Shown here piece after piece: positions 28,601-36,698 of a DNA stretch of 64,000 nt (its first letter is position 1; each line of letters begins with the position of its first letter). Made by a program: the position numbers and the translations under genes. The notes beneath the pieces were generated by a model. That model did no database searches. It had not been told where the DNA came from and saw only the letters and a list, made by a program, of their open reading frames with translations. Source of the stretch: Nocardia rhamnosiphila NBRC 108938 (GTDB lineage Bacteria; Actinomycetota; Actinomycetes; Mycobacteriales; Mycobacteriaceae); contig NZ_JOAJ01000007.1 in assembly GCF_000720425.1 (NCBI RefSeq), forward strand, positions 248,001-312,000. Reading direction: 5' to 3'.

Positions 28601-28685
28601 GTGCGGCCAGCACCACCGCAGCCACCAGCAGCAGACGGCTGCGCCGGGACAGCGACGGTAAACCGGCGGGGGGGCGCATGCCCAC
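25683..28685 (-). CDS. UPF0182 family membrane protein
   Basis: A 1000-residue integral membrane protein. The N-terminal ~330 residues hold seven hydrophobic helices (for example RLLLVAAVVLAALLLVG near residue 16), and the remaining ~550 are a large extracytoplasmic domain with conserved blocks (YIERNIAATREAYGI, THGNGFVAAPANRVN, FVKVQ-like YPEDLFKVQREML). A proline/glutamine/alanine-rich linker (about 890-950) precedes a charged C-terminal helix. It is the orthologue by position and length of M. tuberculosis Rv3193c. The function is unknown. The start MGMRPPAG at 28685 gives a normal N-terminus. Confidence 0.9.
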   Translation of the reverse strand: MGMRPPAGLPSLSRRSRLLLVAAVVLAALLLVGPRLIDTYTNWLWFGEVDFRGVYLTVLLTRIAVFAVVALLVGVIVWLALLLAYRSRPVFVPTSGAGDPIARYRTTVLGKLKLFGLGIPVLLGVLSGLVAQSNWVTVQLFLHGGSFGRTDPQFGLDVGFYAFDLPFYRMVLNWLFVAVVIAFVANLVTHYIFGGLRLTGREGVLTTPARIQLAVLAGIFVLLKAVAYWFDRYQLLMSSRKEPTFNGGSFTDINAVLPAKLILMSIAIICALAFFAGIVLRDLRVPAMAAALLVLSSVLVGAVWPLMVEQFSVRPNAAEKESEYIERNIAATREAYGITDDKIEYIDYKGESSKNPVNVPVDHATIANARLLDPNILSPTFTQLRQLKNFYGFPEALDIDRYSLNGQVQDYIVAARELSPATLSGNQTDWINKHTVYTHGNGFVAAPANRVNRPQSEDPNAAGGSSDSGYPIFLVSDLFTPKDQQRIKVDQPRIYYGELISQSDPDYAIVGAEEGQNPREYDTDQARFTYDGAGGVPIGNWFNRLAFAAKYAERNILFSSAISGDSKIIYNRSPRDRVEKVAPWLTPDGNAYPAVVDGRIVWIVDAYTTLDSYPYAQTTSLEGAVEDSVDQRTGRLLPRKEVSYIRNSVKATVDAYDGTVKLYETDPSDPVLQAWRGVFPDAVIPENEISPELREHFRYPEDLFKVQREMLTKYHVDDPREFFTNNAFWSVPADPTVEGVSASQPPYYVLLGDPETGKPVFNLTSAMVGYNRQFLSSYISVRSDPDGYGKFRILQLPTDTQTQGPQQTQNTMTTAPQVSQEKTLLSNSNKIRYGNLLTLPVADGGILYVEPFYNERNTGQNTATFPQLLRVLVSYRDQAGSVKVGYGSTLADALNQVLPGSGALATPSGGDPATRPNPGTAPPQPQGDNSQDQGASTPNGSTPPPAATGSAARDAAAAELGRKIEEVRAAMRTGNFEDFGRALDELDAAVKAYQDAGGGR

Positions 28686-28865
28686 GATGCCACTCTCCAG
28701 GGTCCGGCGACGAGTGAGCCGGTAGCGCCACCGGCCGCTGCGCCGCAGTCCGAATTGTTGAGGTCGGGCCCGTACGGACCCTCTGGGCCCACTCTACGGA
28801 AAACGGACATCTTCGCGACCGCAGGGTTCGGGCGGTGTCGCGGCGGCGGATGCGAGGATGGTCGG

Positions 28866-29459
28866 GTGAGCGCCGATCTGCATGCCGAAATCGTCCTTGC
28901 CCGTTCCGTCCACGAAGTCGCGGAGTTCGTGGACGCCGAGGGCTGGGGAAGATCACCGCAGATGTTCGCGCTGGTGCGAACCGCGGATCTGGTGGCCGCC
29001 GAACCCGCGCTCATCGACGAGGTCGACGCCGCGGACGAACTGACACCGATCGCCCAGGACCCCCTGCCCGATCACGTGGCCGGCGGGTCGATGGCACTCG
29101 ACGAATTCCTCGCCACCACCAGTTGGCCCCCCGCGGTGGCGGGCTGTGTCCTGGTGCAGGAGATCGTGGTGCTCCCACCGGACGCCGAGGAGGATCTCGA
29201 CGAGGCCCTCACTCCGTTGCTGGCCGACGCGGACGCCGCCGACGCGGCCGGCCGGGCCGCCGCCCATGCGCACCCGGGACGGCGCGAGGCCCGGCTCTTC
29301 GCGGCCGTGCTGCGTTCGGGAAACAGTCTGTGCCTGTTGCAGCTACGGCCGGAAGAAGGCGAAGAGGACGGCGCCGACCTCGACCTGCGCACCTACCCGA
29401 ACCTGGCGCCCAACCTGGTGGACGCGCTGCGGCATACGCTCGAGGAATCCGCCGACTGA
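28866..29459 (+). CDS. PPA1309-like conserved protein
   Basis: A 197-residue acidic soluble protein rich in Ala, Asp and Glu, with no signal or membrane segment. Blocks such as EIVLARSVHEVAEFVDAEGW, GRSPQMFALVRTADL, and LRTYPNLAPNLVDALRHTLE fit the actinobacterial family named PPA1309, always found beside the UPF0182 gene. GTG 28866 was chosen; the open frame starts at 28755 but its extra residues are low-quality. Divergent from UPF0182 and convergent with the PDZ protease. Function unknown. Confidence 0.75.
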   Translation: MSADLHAEIVLARSVHEVAEFVDAEGWGRSPQMFALVRTADLVAAEPALIDEVDAADELTPIAQDPLPDHVAGGSMALDEFLATTSWPPAVAGCVLVQEIVVLPPDAEEDLDEALTPLLADADAADAAGRAAAHAHPGRREARLFAAVLRSGNSLCLLQLRPEEGEEDGADLDLRTYPNLAPNLVDALRHTLEESAD

Positions 29460-29468
29460 ACGGAGAAC

Positions 29469-29490
29469 GCCCGGGCCCGCGGGCCCGGGC
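29469..29490. terminator. Bidirectional terminator-like palindrome
   Basis: A perfect 22-bp palindrome of G and C only, lying between the convergent stops of the PPA1309-like gene (29459) and the PDZ protease gene (29518). No U-tract. Confidence 0.55.
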
Positions 29491-29517
29491 GCACGAACTC
29501 CGCCATCCTCGGGTGCC

Positions 29518-30573
29518 TCAGCCGCAGCCGACGACTTCCTGCCCCGCCGACAGGTCCTCGAGCGACTGCACCGCGCCCGCCAGCGTCTCCACCCGCACCA
29601 GCCGCAGACCGTCGGGGACCCGCTGACTCGCCTCATTGCAGTTACCCGCCGGAACCAGGAACGTTTCCGCGCCCGCCTCCCGGGCCGCCATCATCTTGTA
29701 CTGGATCCCGCCGATCGCGCCCACCTTGCCGTCCTCGTCGATGCTGCCGGTCCCCGCCACGAAGGACCCGCCGTCGAGGTCGCCCGGACTCAGTTTCTCC
29801 ACCAGCGCCAGACTGAACATCAAACCGGCCGACGGACCGCCGATATCGGCCAGATTGAAATCGATCTGCATGGGCGGCGCCGCGGACTCGGTGGGTGTCA
29901 GCCCCAGGAACCCCTTGGCCGCATCGTCGGGCCGGGCCCCGAGCGTGATGTTCGCGGTCTGCTCGGCGCCGTCGCGGCGGTACACCACCGGCACCACGGT
30001 CCCGGGCGCCCGGCTCGACGCCTCATTGAGCACATCCTGGGTGGTCGCCACCGGCTTACCGTTCACGCTGACGAGCTGATCCCCGGCCCGCAGCACATCC
30101 TGGGCCGGAGCGCCCTCGGTGACCTTGTGCACGAACACCGCCGTCGGCAGGTTCAGCTGACGCATCGCCGCGACCTCGGCGTTGCTCTCCGAGGTCGTGA
30201 ACTCCTGCTCGTTCGATTTGTCGACCTCCTCCCGGGACACCCCGGGCGGATACACCTCGGCGCGCGGCACGATCCCGTGCCGGCCGCTCACCCAGAAACC
30301 GAGCGCCTCGAAGATCGTCAGCCCGTCCCGCACCGCGACCGTCGTCATGTTCAGATGCCCGGCGGTCCGATCGACCTCGGCCCCCGACACCTGCACGACC
30401 TCGAGACCGTCCACTTCGCCGAGCGTATCGACGGTGGGCCCGGGCCCCAGCGCCACGAACGGCACGGTGAACACACTGCCCACCACACCGAACAAGACAA
30501 CCGGGACAAGGGCGACCAGGAGCGTGATGATCCGACGATTCACCCGGCCAACACTAGCCATCGGCTCCCGCAC
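29518..30573 (-). CDS. Membrane-anchored PDZ/Lon-type (S16) serine protease
   Basis: Predicted secretory-side protease. The 351-residue protein has one N-terminal membrane helix (about 18-38, LLVALVPVVLFGVVGSVF), a PDZ domain near 120-210 (APAQDVLRAGDQLVSVNGKP) and a C-terminal Lon-like proteolytic domain. The catalytic serine is in DIGGPSAGLMFSLAL and the paired lysine in GGIQYKMMAAREAGA, the Ser-Lys dyad of S16. It matches M. tuberculosis Rv3194c by position. ATG 30573 and ATG 30561 are alternative starts. Confidence 0.9.
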   Translation of the reverse strand: MREPMASVGRVNRRIITLLVALVPVVLFGVVGSVFTVPFVALGPGPTVDTLGEVDGLEVVQVSGAEVDRTAGHLNMTTVAVRDGLTIFEALGFWVSGRHGIVPRAEVYPPGVSREEVDKSNEQEFTTSESNAEVAAMRQLNLPTAVFVHKVTEGAPAQDVLRAGDQLVSVNGKPVATTQDVLNEASSRAPGTVVPVVYRRDGAEQTANITLGARPDDAAKGFLGLTPTESAAPPMQIDFNLADIGGPSAGLMFSLALVEKLSPGDLDGGSFVAGTGSIDEDGKVGAIGGIQYKMMAAREAGAETFLVPAGNCNEASQRVPDGLRLVRVETLAGAVQSLEDLSAGQEVVGCG

Positions 30574-30642
30574 AATGCGGGACAGGCACGCGCGCGATCC
30601 ACGAGATCACCCACCACCCGGCCCCGTCCGGGCCCGGCGAGA

Positions 30643-30918
30643 TCACGCCAGACGCGCGAGCGCCTGCTTCACCTCGGCCAGGGACGGATTGGTGGCGGTC
30701 GAACCGTCGGCGAACTTCACGGTCGGCACCACATGGTTGCCGTTGTTCACGCTGCCGACGAACTCCGCCGACGCCGGATCGTCCTCGATATCGATCTCCA
30801 CATAGCTGATCCCGGCCTCTTTCAGCTGGGTCTTCAACCGCCGGCAGTAACCGCACCAGGTGGTCGAGTACATGGTCAGATCAGGGGTCACGTCAGTCAC
30901 GAACAGAGCAACACGCAT
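30643..30918 (-). CDS. mrx2: Mycoredoxin (glutaredoxin-like)
   Basis: Small thiol-disulfide oxidoreductase expected to reduce mycothiol mixed disulfides, the actinobacterial counterpart of glutaredoxin. The 91-residue product has the redox motif WCGYC (Cys22, Cys25) after a strand (LTMYSTT), the cis-proline segment [11 protein letters not shown] and the C-terminal helix VKQALARL. A mycoredoxin sits at the same place beside uvrD2 in mycobacteria (Rv3198A). It diverges from uvrD2 with 23 bp between the starts, so the promoters overlap. Confidence 0.88.
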   Translation of the reverse strand: MRVALFVTDVTPDLTMYSTTWCGYCRRLKTQLKEAGISYVEIDIEDDPASAEFVGSVNNGNHVVPTVKFADGSTATNPSLAEVKQALARLA

Positions 30919-30941
30919 CGGCCCACGTTTATTGCCCCGTC

Positions 30942-33131
30942 ATGTCCGTACTTCGCGGCGCCGCCGACCGGGCACTCGTGCCCGCGCATAGACTTCCCCG
31001 GGTGGGCGCAGTCGATCTATCCGAGTTGGACCCGGAGCAGGCCGCCGCCGTCCGCGCGCCGCGCGGGCCCGTCTGTGTGCTGGCCGGCGCGGGTACCGGG
31101 AAGACCCGCACCATCACCTATCGCATCGCGCATCTGGTGGCGGCGGGTCAGGTGCGGGCGGATCAGGTGCTGGCCGTCACGTTCACCGCCCGGGCTGCCG
31201 GGGAGTTGCGGGCGCGGCTGCGGGCGCTCGGGCTGGGGGCGGCCGCCTCGACCGTGCAGGCCCGGACCTTTCATGCCGCGGCGCTGCGGCAGCTGCGGTA
31301 TTTCTGGCCACAGGTGGTCGGGGAGGTGCCGTGGCGAATGCTGGACAGCAAGTTCCCAGTGGTCGCGCAGGCCGCGAACCGGGTGGGGCTGGCTTCCGGG
31401 ACCGAGAGTGTGAGGGATCTGCTCGGCGAGATCGAATGGGCAAAGTCCTCCCTGGTGGCGCCGGAGGATTACCCGGCGGCAGCCGAGGCCCACCGGCGGG
31501 ACACGCCGTTCGCGGCCGCCCGGGTCGCGGAGGTCTACGCCGCCTACGAGTCGGTGAAGACCACGCCGGAGGGTCTGCTGCTCGATTTCGACGATCTGCT
31601 GCTGCACACCGCCGCCGCGCTCGAGGACTATCCGTCGGTCGCCGACGAGTTCCGGGAACGCTACCGATGCTTCGTCGTCGACGAATACCAGGACATCACC
31701 CCGCTGCAGCAGCGGGTCCTGGACGCCTGGCTGGGGGACCGCGACGATCTCACCGTCGTCGGGGACGCCAACCAGACCATCTATTCGTTCACCGGAGCCG
31801 GGCCCGGCCAGTTGCTGGACTTCTCCCGCCGGTTCCCGGAGGCGACCGTGGTGCGGCTCGAACGCGACTACCGGTCGACTCCACAGGTCGTCGATCTCGC
31901 CAATCGGGTGATCGGGATGGCGCAGGGCCGGATCGCCGGGACCCGGCTGCAGTTGATCGGGCAGCGGCCGGACGGACCGGAGCCGGAGTTCGCCGAATAC
32001 GACGAGCTCGCCACGGAGGCGACCGATATCGCCCGCCGGATCGAGGAACTTCTGGCCGGTGGCACCCCGGCGGCCGAGATCGCGGTGCTGTACCGGATCA
32101 ACGCGCAATCGGAGGCCTACGAGCAGGCACTGACCGAGCGCGGGATCGCCTACCAGGTTCGCGGCGGCGAGGGTTTCTTCCAGCGGCCGGAGGTACGGCA
32201 GGCGGTGCAGGAGTTACGCAAGGCGGCGGCCCGCGACGATCTGCCCGAGGCGTCGCGCTCCGGGAAGAACCTGGTGAGCCTCGTGCGAGCCGCGCTGGCA
32301 CCGATCGGCCTCACCACGTCCGCGCCGGCGGGCGCGCAGGCCCGCCAGCGCTGGGAGTCCCTGACGGCGCTGGTCCGGCTGACCGAGGAACTCGTCGAGC
32401 ACGAACCGGGTCTGGAACGGACCGGGCTGCTGCGCGAACTCGCCGCACGGGCCGAGGCCCGGCATCCACCGACCGTGCAGGGTGTGACCCTGGCCTCGTT
32501 GCACGCGGCGAAGGGCCTGGAGTGGGACGCGGTGTTCCTGGCCGGGCTCACCGACGGCACCCTGCCGATCTCCTACGCACTCAACGGTGACGGGTCGGTC
32601 GCCGATGTGGCGGCACTGGAGGAGGAACGCCGGCTGCTCTACGTGGGGGTGACCCGGGCCCGGGTCCACCTGCGGTTGTCGTGGGCGCTGAGCCGAGGCG
32701 ACGGTGACCGCCGGCCACGGCGGCGCTCCCGGTTCCTCGCCGGGCTGGTGCCCGACGGCTCCCCCGCCTCCCGGATCGCCGCCCCGGCGCGACCCGCCGC
32801 GGACGCCGACCGGCCGGCGTGCCGGATATGCGGTCGTGCGCTGCTCGATTCGGAGACACTGCTGCTGCGCCGGTGCAAGAACTGTGTGGGACAACCGGAT
32901 ACGGAACTGCTCGGCGCACTCCAGGATTGGCGCCGGGAGAAGGCGGCCGAACTCGCCGTGGATCCGCGCGGGATCCTCGGTGTGAACACGCTCACCGCGA
33001 TCGCCGAGCAGTTGCCCGAGGACGAAGCCGCGCTGGCCGCACTGGGTATCGGCGAGAGCAAGATGCGCAAGTACGGGGCCGAGGTGCTGGCCATCATCCG
33101 GTCCCGGCGCCGTTCGATCGCCGGCCGGTAA
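30942..33131 (+). CDS. uvrD2: ATP-dependent DNA helicase UvrD2
   Basis: Superfamily 1 3'-5' helicase of actinobacteria with a role in DNA repair. The 729-residue protein has Walker [13 protein letters not shown], motif [10 protein letters not shown], the motif III region [14 protein letters not shown], and [14 protein letters not shown] near the end of the motor. It also shows the UvrD2-specific tetracysteine CRICGRALL...RCKNC (zinc-binding link) and a C-terminal HRDC domain. ATG 30942 is used, but GTG 31002 ([15 protein letters not shown]) is equally plausible; neither has a clear ribosome binding site. Divergent from mrx2 and followed directly by the whiB7 promoter. Confidence 0.93.
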   Translation: MSVLRGAADRALVPAHRLPRVGAVDLSELDPEQAAAVRAPRGPVCVLAGAGTGKTRTITYRIAHLVAAGQVRADQVLAVTFTARAAGELRARLRALGLGAAASTVQARTFHAAALRQLRYFWPQVVGEVPWRMLDSKFPVVAQAANRVGLASGTESVRDLLGEIEWAKSSLVAPEDYPAAAEAHRRDTPFAAARVAEVYAAYESVKTTPEGLLLDFDDLLLHTAAALEDYPSVADEFRERYRCFVVDEYQDITPLQQRVLDAWLGDRDDLTVVGDANQTIYSFTGAGPGQLLDFSRRFPEATVVRLERDYRSTPQVVDLANRVIGMAQGRIAGTRLQLIGQRPDGPEPEFAEYDELATEATDIARRIEELLAGGTPAAEIAVLYRINAQSEAYEQALTERGIAYQVRGGEGFFQRPEVRQAVQELRKAAARDDLPEASRSGKNLVSLVRAALAPIGLTTSAPAGAQARQRWESLTALVRLTEELVEHEPGLERTGLLRELAARAEARHPPTVQGVTLASLHAAKGLEWDAVFLAGLTDGTLPISYALNGDGSVADVAALEEERRLLYVGVTRARVHLRLSWALSRGDGDRRPRRRSRFLAGLVPDGSPASRIAAPARPAADADRPACRICGRALLDSETLLLRRCKNCVGQPDTELLGALQDWRREKAAELAVDPRGILGVNTLTAIAEQLPEDEAALAALGIGESKMRKYGAEVLAIIRSRRRSIAGR

Positions 33132-33156
33132 CCACAAATCGGCAAAACTGCAGGTA

Positions 33157-33194
33157 GAAAATAGGTTGTCGACTCCCGCGAGATTGCTTAAGGT
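33157..33194 (+). promoter_or_regulatory. whiB7 promoter
   Basis: The sequence GAAAATAGG precedes a -35-like TTGTCG (33166-33171), then a 17-bp spacer and TAAGGT (33189-33194) as the -10. An AT-rich block just before the -35 is the known WhiB7 autoregulation signature in mycobacteria, recognised by its AT-hook. The promoter starts 26 bp after the uvrD2 stop. Confidence 0.75.
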
Positions 33195-33281
33195 GGAAAT
33201 CGCGCTCGGGAGGGTACATCCACGCGCACAGTTGACACACAGTTGAGATCACGACCACGAGTACAGGAGGGAGGCAGTCAG

Positions 33282-33617
33282 ATGAACGGCACAACGAACT
33301 ACGGCTTCGTCACCGTAGCGCCGAATATGCGGTCGTCCGCTGCTTCCCGGGGGTTCCTCGCTTTGCAGGGGACCGGCCTGTCCTGCCTCGATATTGCCGG
33401 TGAGCAGGCACGTATCCGCTATTCGCATCAGCCGAACATCGTCGAATCGCAGGACCAGTCCATCGTGAACTGGCACCCGGGGGCTGCTCTGGCAGCCGTC
33501 GGCTCCTTCGCTATCGATCCCGCCGCAGCACCCGCAGTGGCAGATAAGCGACCGGAAAGCCTTCGCAAAGGACACCGAGCGACCGTGAACAGGCGGCCCC
33601 ACAGCCGACCAAGGTAG
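33282..33617 (+). CDS. Upstream ORF in the whiB7 leader (111 codons)
   Basis: ATG 33282 has a strong ribosome binding site (AGGAGGGAGG just upstream). The 111-residue product (MNGTTNYGFVTVAPNMRSSA onward) has no recognisable domain and ends in a basic stretch (KRPESLRKGHRATVNRRPHS). Its stop lies 18 bp before the attenuator hairpin. In mycobacteria, whiB7 is controlled by a leader uORF whose impaired translation under ribosome-targeting antibiotics lets transcription read through; this arrangement is the same. The peptide is probably not the functional product; its translation is. Confidence 0.75.
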   Translation: MNGTTNYGFVTVAPNMRSSAASRGFLALQGTGLSCLDIAGEQARIRYSHQPNIVESQDQSIVNWHPGAALAAVGSFAIDPAAAPAVADKRPESLRKGHRATVNRRPHSRPR

Positions 33618-33635
33618 GGATCAACCCCACACCTC

Positions 33636-33679
33636 CTGGCCACGGGACGCAGATGCGAAACCGTGGCCAGAATTTTTTT
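33636..33679 (+). terminator. whiB7 transcription attenuator
   Basis: Stem CTGGCCACGG (33636-33645) with CCGTGGCCAG (33661-33670), 15-nt loop, followed by AATTTTTTT (33671-33679). This is a textbook intrinsic terminator located after the uORF and 75 bp before the whiB7 start. Basal transcription should end here. Confidence 0.9.
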
Positions 33680-33754
33680 GGCCTTCAGCCCACAAGGCAT
33701 CGGTTTCGCAGCACGAACACCGAACCGCTGCACAACAAGCTGAAGGAGAACGAC

Positions 33755-34078
33755 GTGGTCACCACCACCCAGAGCTGGCCGTCGGCCACCACTGATGTGG
33801 CGTGTAGCACCGTGGCAACCGATCCGGGGGGCCAGCGGCAGCGCGTCCTGCCCTGCCGAGCGGGCGATCCCGACCTGTGGTTCGCCGAGAGCCCGGTCCA
33901 GCTGGAAGAGGCCAAGGCGCTGTGCGCGTCCTGCCCGATCCGTAAGGGCTGCCTGACCGCGGCCATCGATCGGCGGGAGCCGTGGGGCGTCTGGGGCGGC
34001 GAGATCTTCGACCAGGGGGTCGTCATCGCCCGTAAGCGCCCGCGGGGCCGGCCGCGCAAGGTCGCCAGCTGTGTCTGA
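33755..34078 (+). CDS. whiB7: WhiB7 transcriptional activator
   Basis: Iron-sulfur regulator that binds sigma A and activates intrinsic antibiotic resistance genes. The 107-residue protein has four cysteines for a [4Fe-4S] cluster (Cys34, Cys57, Cys60, Cys66; CASCPIRKGC), the GVWGG turn (78-82) and the diagnostic AT-hook RGRPRK (97-102) that separates WhiB7 from other WhiB proteins. GTG 33755 has AAGGAG 6 bp upstream; the frame is open back into the attenuator loop. Regulated by its own promoter and by leader attenuation. Same position as Rv3197A. Confidence 0.96.
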   Translation: MVTTTQSWPSATTDVACSTVATDPGGQRQRVLPCRAGDPDLWFAESPVQLEEAKALCASCPIRKGCLTAAIDRREPWGVWGGEIFDQGVVIARKRPRGRPRKVASCV

Positions 34079-34119
34079 CCGGCACGCCGTGTCCCTCGCG
34101 GACATCCACCCACACCGGA

Positions 34120-34157
34120 AACGAGCCGCTCATCGCTTCGTCGATGAGCGGCTCGTT
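34120..34157. terminator. Terminator between whiB7 and the ABC1 kinase gene
   Basis: A perfect 16-bp stem with a 6-nt loop (arms 34120-34135 and 34142-34157), followed on the plus strand by CGCTTCTG. It separates convergent whiB7 and the ABC1 kinase gene. Confidence 0.8.
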
Positions 34158-34229
34158 CGCTTCTGTACCGGTAACGATATGCGCGCGGTGATCGCCGGGA
34201 TCAGGAAAAGTCCGGCGCTGTAATACTTT

Positions 34230-35573
34230 TCAGGCGCTGTCCCGCTGCTCCCGGAAACCGGGCAGCCAGGTGGCGGCCAACTGCATGAACGGCACCTCGG
34301 CATCGAGCTGGGCGCAGATACCGATGGACCCACCCAGTACTCGGAAGATCATCACGTATTCGGCGGGCAACATCATCGCCCGCGCGGTCTTCATCTCCGG
34401 CGAGGAGTAATCGGTCGCCTTACCCGCCACCCGCTGCATCCAGCGCCTGGTGAAGTGGAACGATTCGGTGCGGATCGGGTCGGTGAACGGGCGCAGGTAC
34501 TCCTCGATCTCGGTTTCGGTGAGTGTCCGGCCCGGCTGCACCCAGCCGTTGGCGTGCAGAATCTCGGTGAGTTCGCCGTACTCCTCGGCGACCGCCAGCG
34601 CGAGGATCCGGCCCAGCAGCTCCGGGAACCCGCCCGGCAGCGGTGCGCAGGCGCCGTAGTCGATCACCGCGAGCTTGCCCTCCGGGGTGATCATGAAATT
34701 GCCCGGATGCGGATCGGCGTGCAACAGACCCACCGTTTCCGGAGCGGAGAAATGGAACCGGCCCATCAGGCCGGCCACCCGGTTGCGCAGGGAACGGGTC
34801 CCCTCCGGATCGGCCTGGCCGGCGCTGATGATCGTGGAAACCGGAGTGCCGTCGAGCCATTCGCTCACGATCACCTTCGGCGCGCTGGCGACCACTTTGG
34901 GCACCACGAATTCGGGATGCCCGTCATAGGCCTTGCCGAACGCCCGCTGATTCGCGGCCTCGTTGCGATAGTCCAGCTCTTCTTCGGTGCGCTCGGTGAT
35001 CTCGGCCAGCAGCGGTTTCACATCGGCGCCGGGAATGACCTTCGCGAACAGGCCGGTCATCCGGTTCAGCGTGCGCAGATCGGCGCGCAGCGCCTCGTCG
35101 GCTCCCGGGTACTGCACCTTCACCGCGACCGGCCGCCCGTCCGACCACACCGCCCGGTGTACCTGGCCGATACTCGCCGACGCGGCCGGGGTGTCCTCGA
35201 ACGACTGGAACCGCTTACGCCAATCGGTACCGAGCTGCTGGTCGAGGACGCGGTGCACGGTGGCGGCGGGCATCGGGGGCGCGGCGGCCTGCAGTTTGGT
35301 GAGCGCCTCGCGATAGTGCTCGCCGAACTCCTCCGGTACCGCGGCCTCCATCACACTGAGGGCCTGGCCGAATTTCATCGCGCCGCCCTTGAGTTCCCCG
35401 AGTACGGCGAACAGCTGTTCGGCCGCCTTCTGGTTCAGCTCCGTGTTGATCTCTTTACGATCGCCACCCGCGAGCTTCCTGCCGAAACCGACCGCGGCGC
35501 GCCCCGCTACTCCCAGCGGGATCTTTGCCAACTTCGCATTGCGGGACATGGGCCGGCGCACGATCTCAGACAC
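34230..35573 (-). CDS. ABC1/UbiB-family atypical kinase
   Basis: A 447-residue protein of the AarF/ABC1/UbiB kinase-like family. Visible motifs are the KxGQ-type helix GGAMKFGQALSVM, the alanine-rich nucleotide loop ASASIGQVHRAV, the lysine in VAVKVQYPGA, LHADPHPGNFMI as the catalytic loop and VIDYGACAPL as the metal-binding DFG equivalent. Members act in quinone or lipid metabolism. The gene is the positional counterpart of Rv3197 and belongs to the neighbourhood of whiB7. Its stop faces whiB7 across the terminator. A possible operon with the ThiF-like and DUF2342 genes upstream cannot be excluded. Confidence 0.9.
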   Translation of the reverse strand: MSEIVRRPMSRNAKLAKIPLGVAGRAAVGFGRKLAGGDRKEINTELNQKAAEQLFAVLGELKGGAMKFGQALSVMEAAVPEEFGEHYREALTKLQAAAPPMPAATVHRVLDQQLGTDWRKRFQSFEDTPAASASIGQVHRAVWSDGRPVAVKVQYPGADEALRADLRTLNRMTGLFAKVIPGADVKPLLAEITERTEEELDYRNEAANQRAFGKAYDGHPEFVVPKVVASAPKVIVSEWLDGTPVSTIISAGQADPEGTRSLRNRVAGLMGRFHFSAPETVGLLHADPHPGNFMITPEGKLAVIDYGACAPLPGGFPELLGRILALAVAEEYGELTEILHANGWVQPGRTLTETEIEEYLRPFTDPIRTESFHFTRRWMQRVAGKATDYSSPEMKTARAMMLPAEYVMIFRVLGGSIGICAQLDAEVPFMQLAATWLPGFREQRDSA

Positions 35574-35654
35574 TCCCCCATAATGGCCGACAACCCCGCT
35601 TCACTGCCACGGAAAACCGGAGAGAATTACCCTCGTCACCGAATGTGAATGTCA

Positions 35655-36518
35655 TCACACGGTCTCGCCGACTGTGCTTCCGAGACAACCGCAGCGGGGA
35701 TGCGGCGCCCATAACCGGCGATCGAGAGACCGGTTATCGAGATCGAGCTCGAGGGTTCTGTTCAGCGTTTCCGGCGGGAAACGCGGCTCGCAGGCGATGA
35801 TCGTCTCGAGTTCGCCCAGCGCGAGCGCGGCCACCGCGGCGATTCCGGCGGGGCTGGCATGCCCGGTCCGTCCGAGCAGTTGCGCGGCCAGTCGCGGCCA
35901 TTCCGCGTCGTGGTCGACTCTGGTCAGGTCCGCGCAGCGTAGGCAGCTGGTCCGGCCCGGCTGGACCAGCGGTCCGACGATCCCCTTCCCGTCACGGAGC
36001 CGCACGACGAGATGGGCGGTCCGCGCATGGGACAGATCGCGCACCAGCCGGGGATCCGGGATCAGGGCGTCGGCGAGCACCACGAGGTCGGCGGGCCGGG
36101 CCCGGCCGTCGATCTCACCGCGGTAGTCGCGCGAGCGCTGGGGGCGGATTCCCAGATCACGCAGACCCGCGGTGATCGCGTCGGTGAGCGGACCGATGCC
36201 GTGCACCCGGATCGACCGCACACGACCGGCCGGGCGGGGCGGGTGGACCAGTAGGCCCGCGGTATCGATCATCTCGAACAGGGCGGTGGCCTGCGCGGGT
36301 TCCAACCCGAGCGAGCGGGCCCGCCAGATGATCGCGGGTTTGCTGTTCAGTCCGTCGATCAGCCGGAGGAAACCCAGCACCTGCTGGGTCTCCAGTCCCG
36401 GCGCCACGCAGAGCACCGCGGTATCGGGATCCCAGCCCAGTTGGACCTGCCCGGTGGATCGGACCAGGATCGGCACCCGGGGATGCAGCAGGGGGCCGCG
36501 GGGCCGGAGCATCGTCAT
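35655..36518 (-). CDS. ThiF-like/E1-like protein
   Basis: A 287-residue protein with a Rossmann-like core around VHGIGPLTDAITAGLRDLGI (degenerate nucleotide motif), a strand DLVVLADALI, and a zinc-ribbon-like pair of cysteine motifs, CLRC in the middle and CGC near the C-terminus. This is the pattern of divergent ThiF/E1-like proteins that lack a clear adenylation arginine. Positional counterpart of Rv3196. ATG 36518 (MTMLRPRG) is preferred to ATG 36596; the first 26 residues of the longer form look spurious. No ubiquitin-like partner is visible, so the activity is unknown. Confidence 0.65.
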   Translation of the reverse strand: MTMLRPRGPLLHPRVPILVRSTGQVQLGWDPDTAVLCVAPGLETQQVLGFLRLIDGLNSKPAIIWRARSLGLEPAQATALFEMIDTAGLLVHPPRPAGRVRSIRVHGIGPLTDAITAGLRDLGIRPQRSRDYRGEIDGRARPADLVVLADALIPDPRLVRDLSHARTAHLVVRLRDGKGIVGPLVQPGRTSCLRCADLTRVDHDAEWPRLAAQLLGRTGHASPAGIAAVAALALGELETIIACEPRFPPETLNRTLELDLDNRSLDRRLWAPHPRCGCLGSTVGETV

Positions 36519-36662
36519 ACCGGAAGTATGCGAGCGCCATTGCGGCACAACGGGTTCGCACACCGGGTTATCCACAGGCTTTCGCCCTGTGGACAACTCC
36601 GTTTCCCGAGGTGCGCAGGTGTCCGCGACAGCTGCGCGGACGCCCGCGGGAAGTCGTACGGA

Positions 36663-36691
36663 ACAGGCCCCGGAATTACCCCGGGGCCTGT
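36663..36691 (-). terminator. Hairpin after the DUF2342 gene
   Basis: ACAGGCCCCGG and CCGGGGCCTGT (36663-36673 and 36681-36691) form an 11-bp stem 8 bp past the stop of the DUF2342 gene on the minus strand. It separates this gene from the ThiF-like gene. Confidence 0.6.
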
Positions 36692-36698
36692 CGATCCG

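Noticed and set aside
35655..36518. A ubiquitin-like or RiPP conjugation system around the ThiF-like protein
   Set aside because: No precursor, ubiquitin-like or cyclodehydratase partner is nearby, and the gene is part of a conserved mycobacterial-type block.
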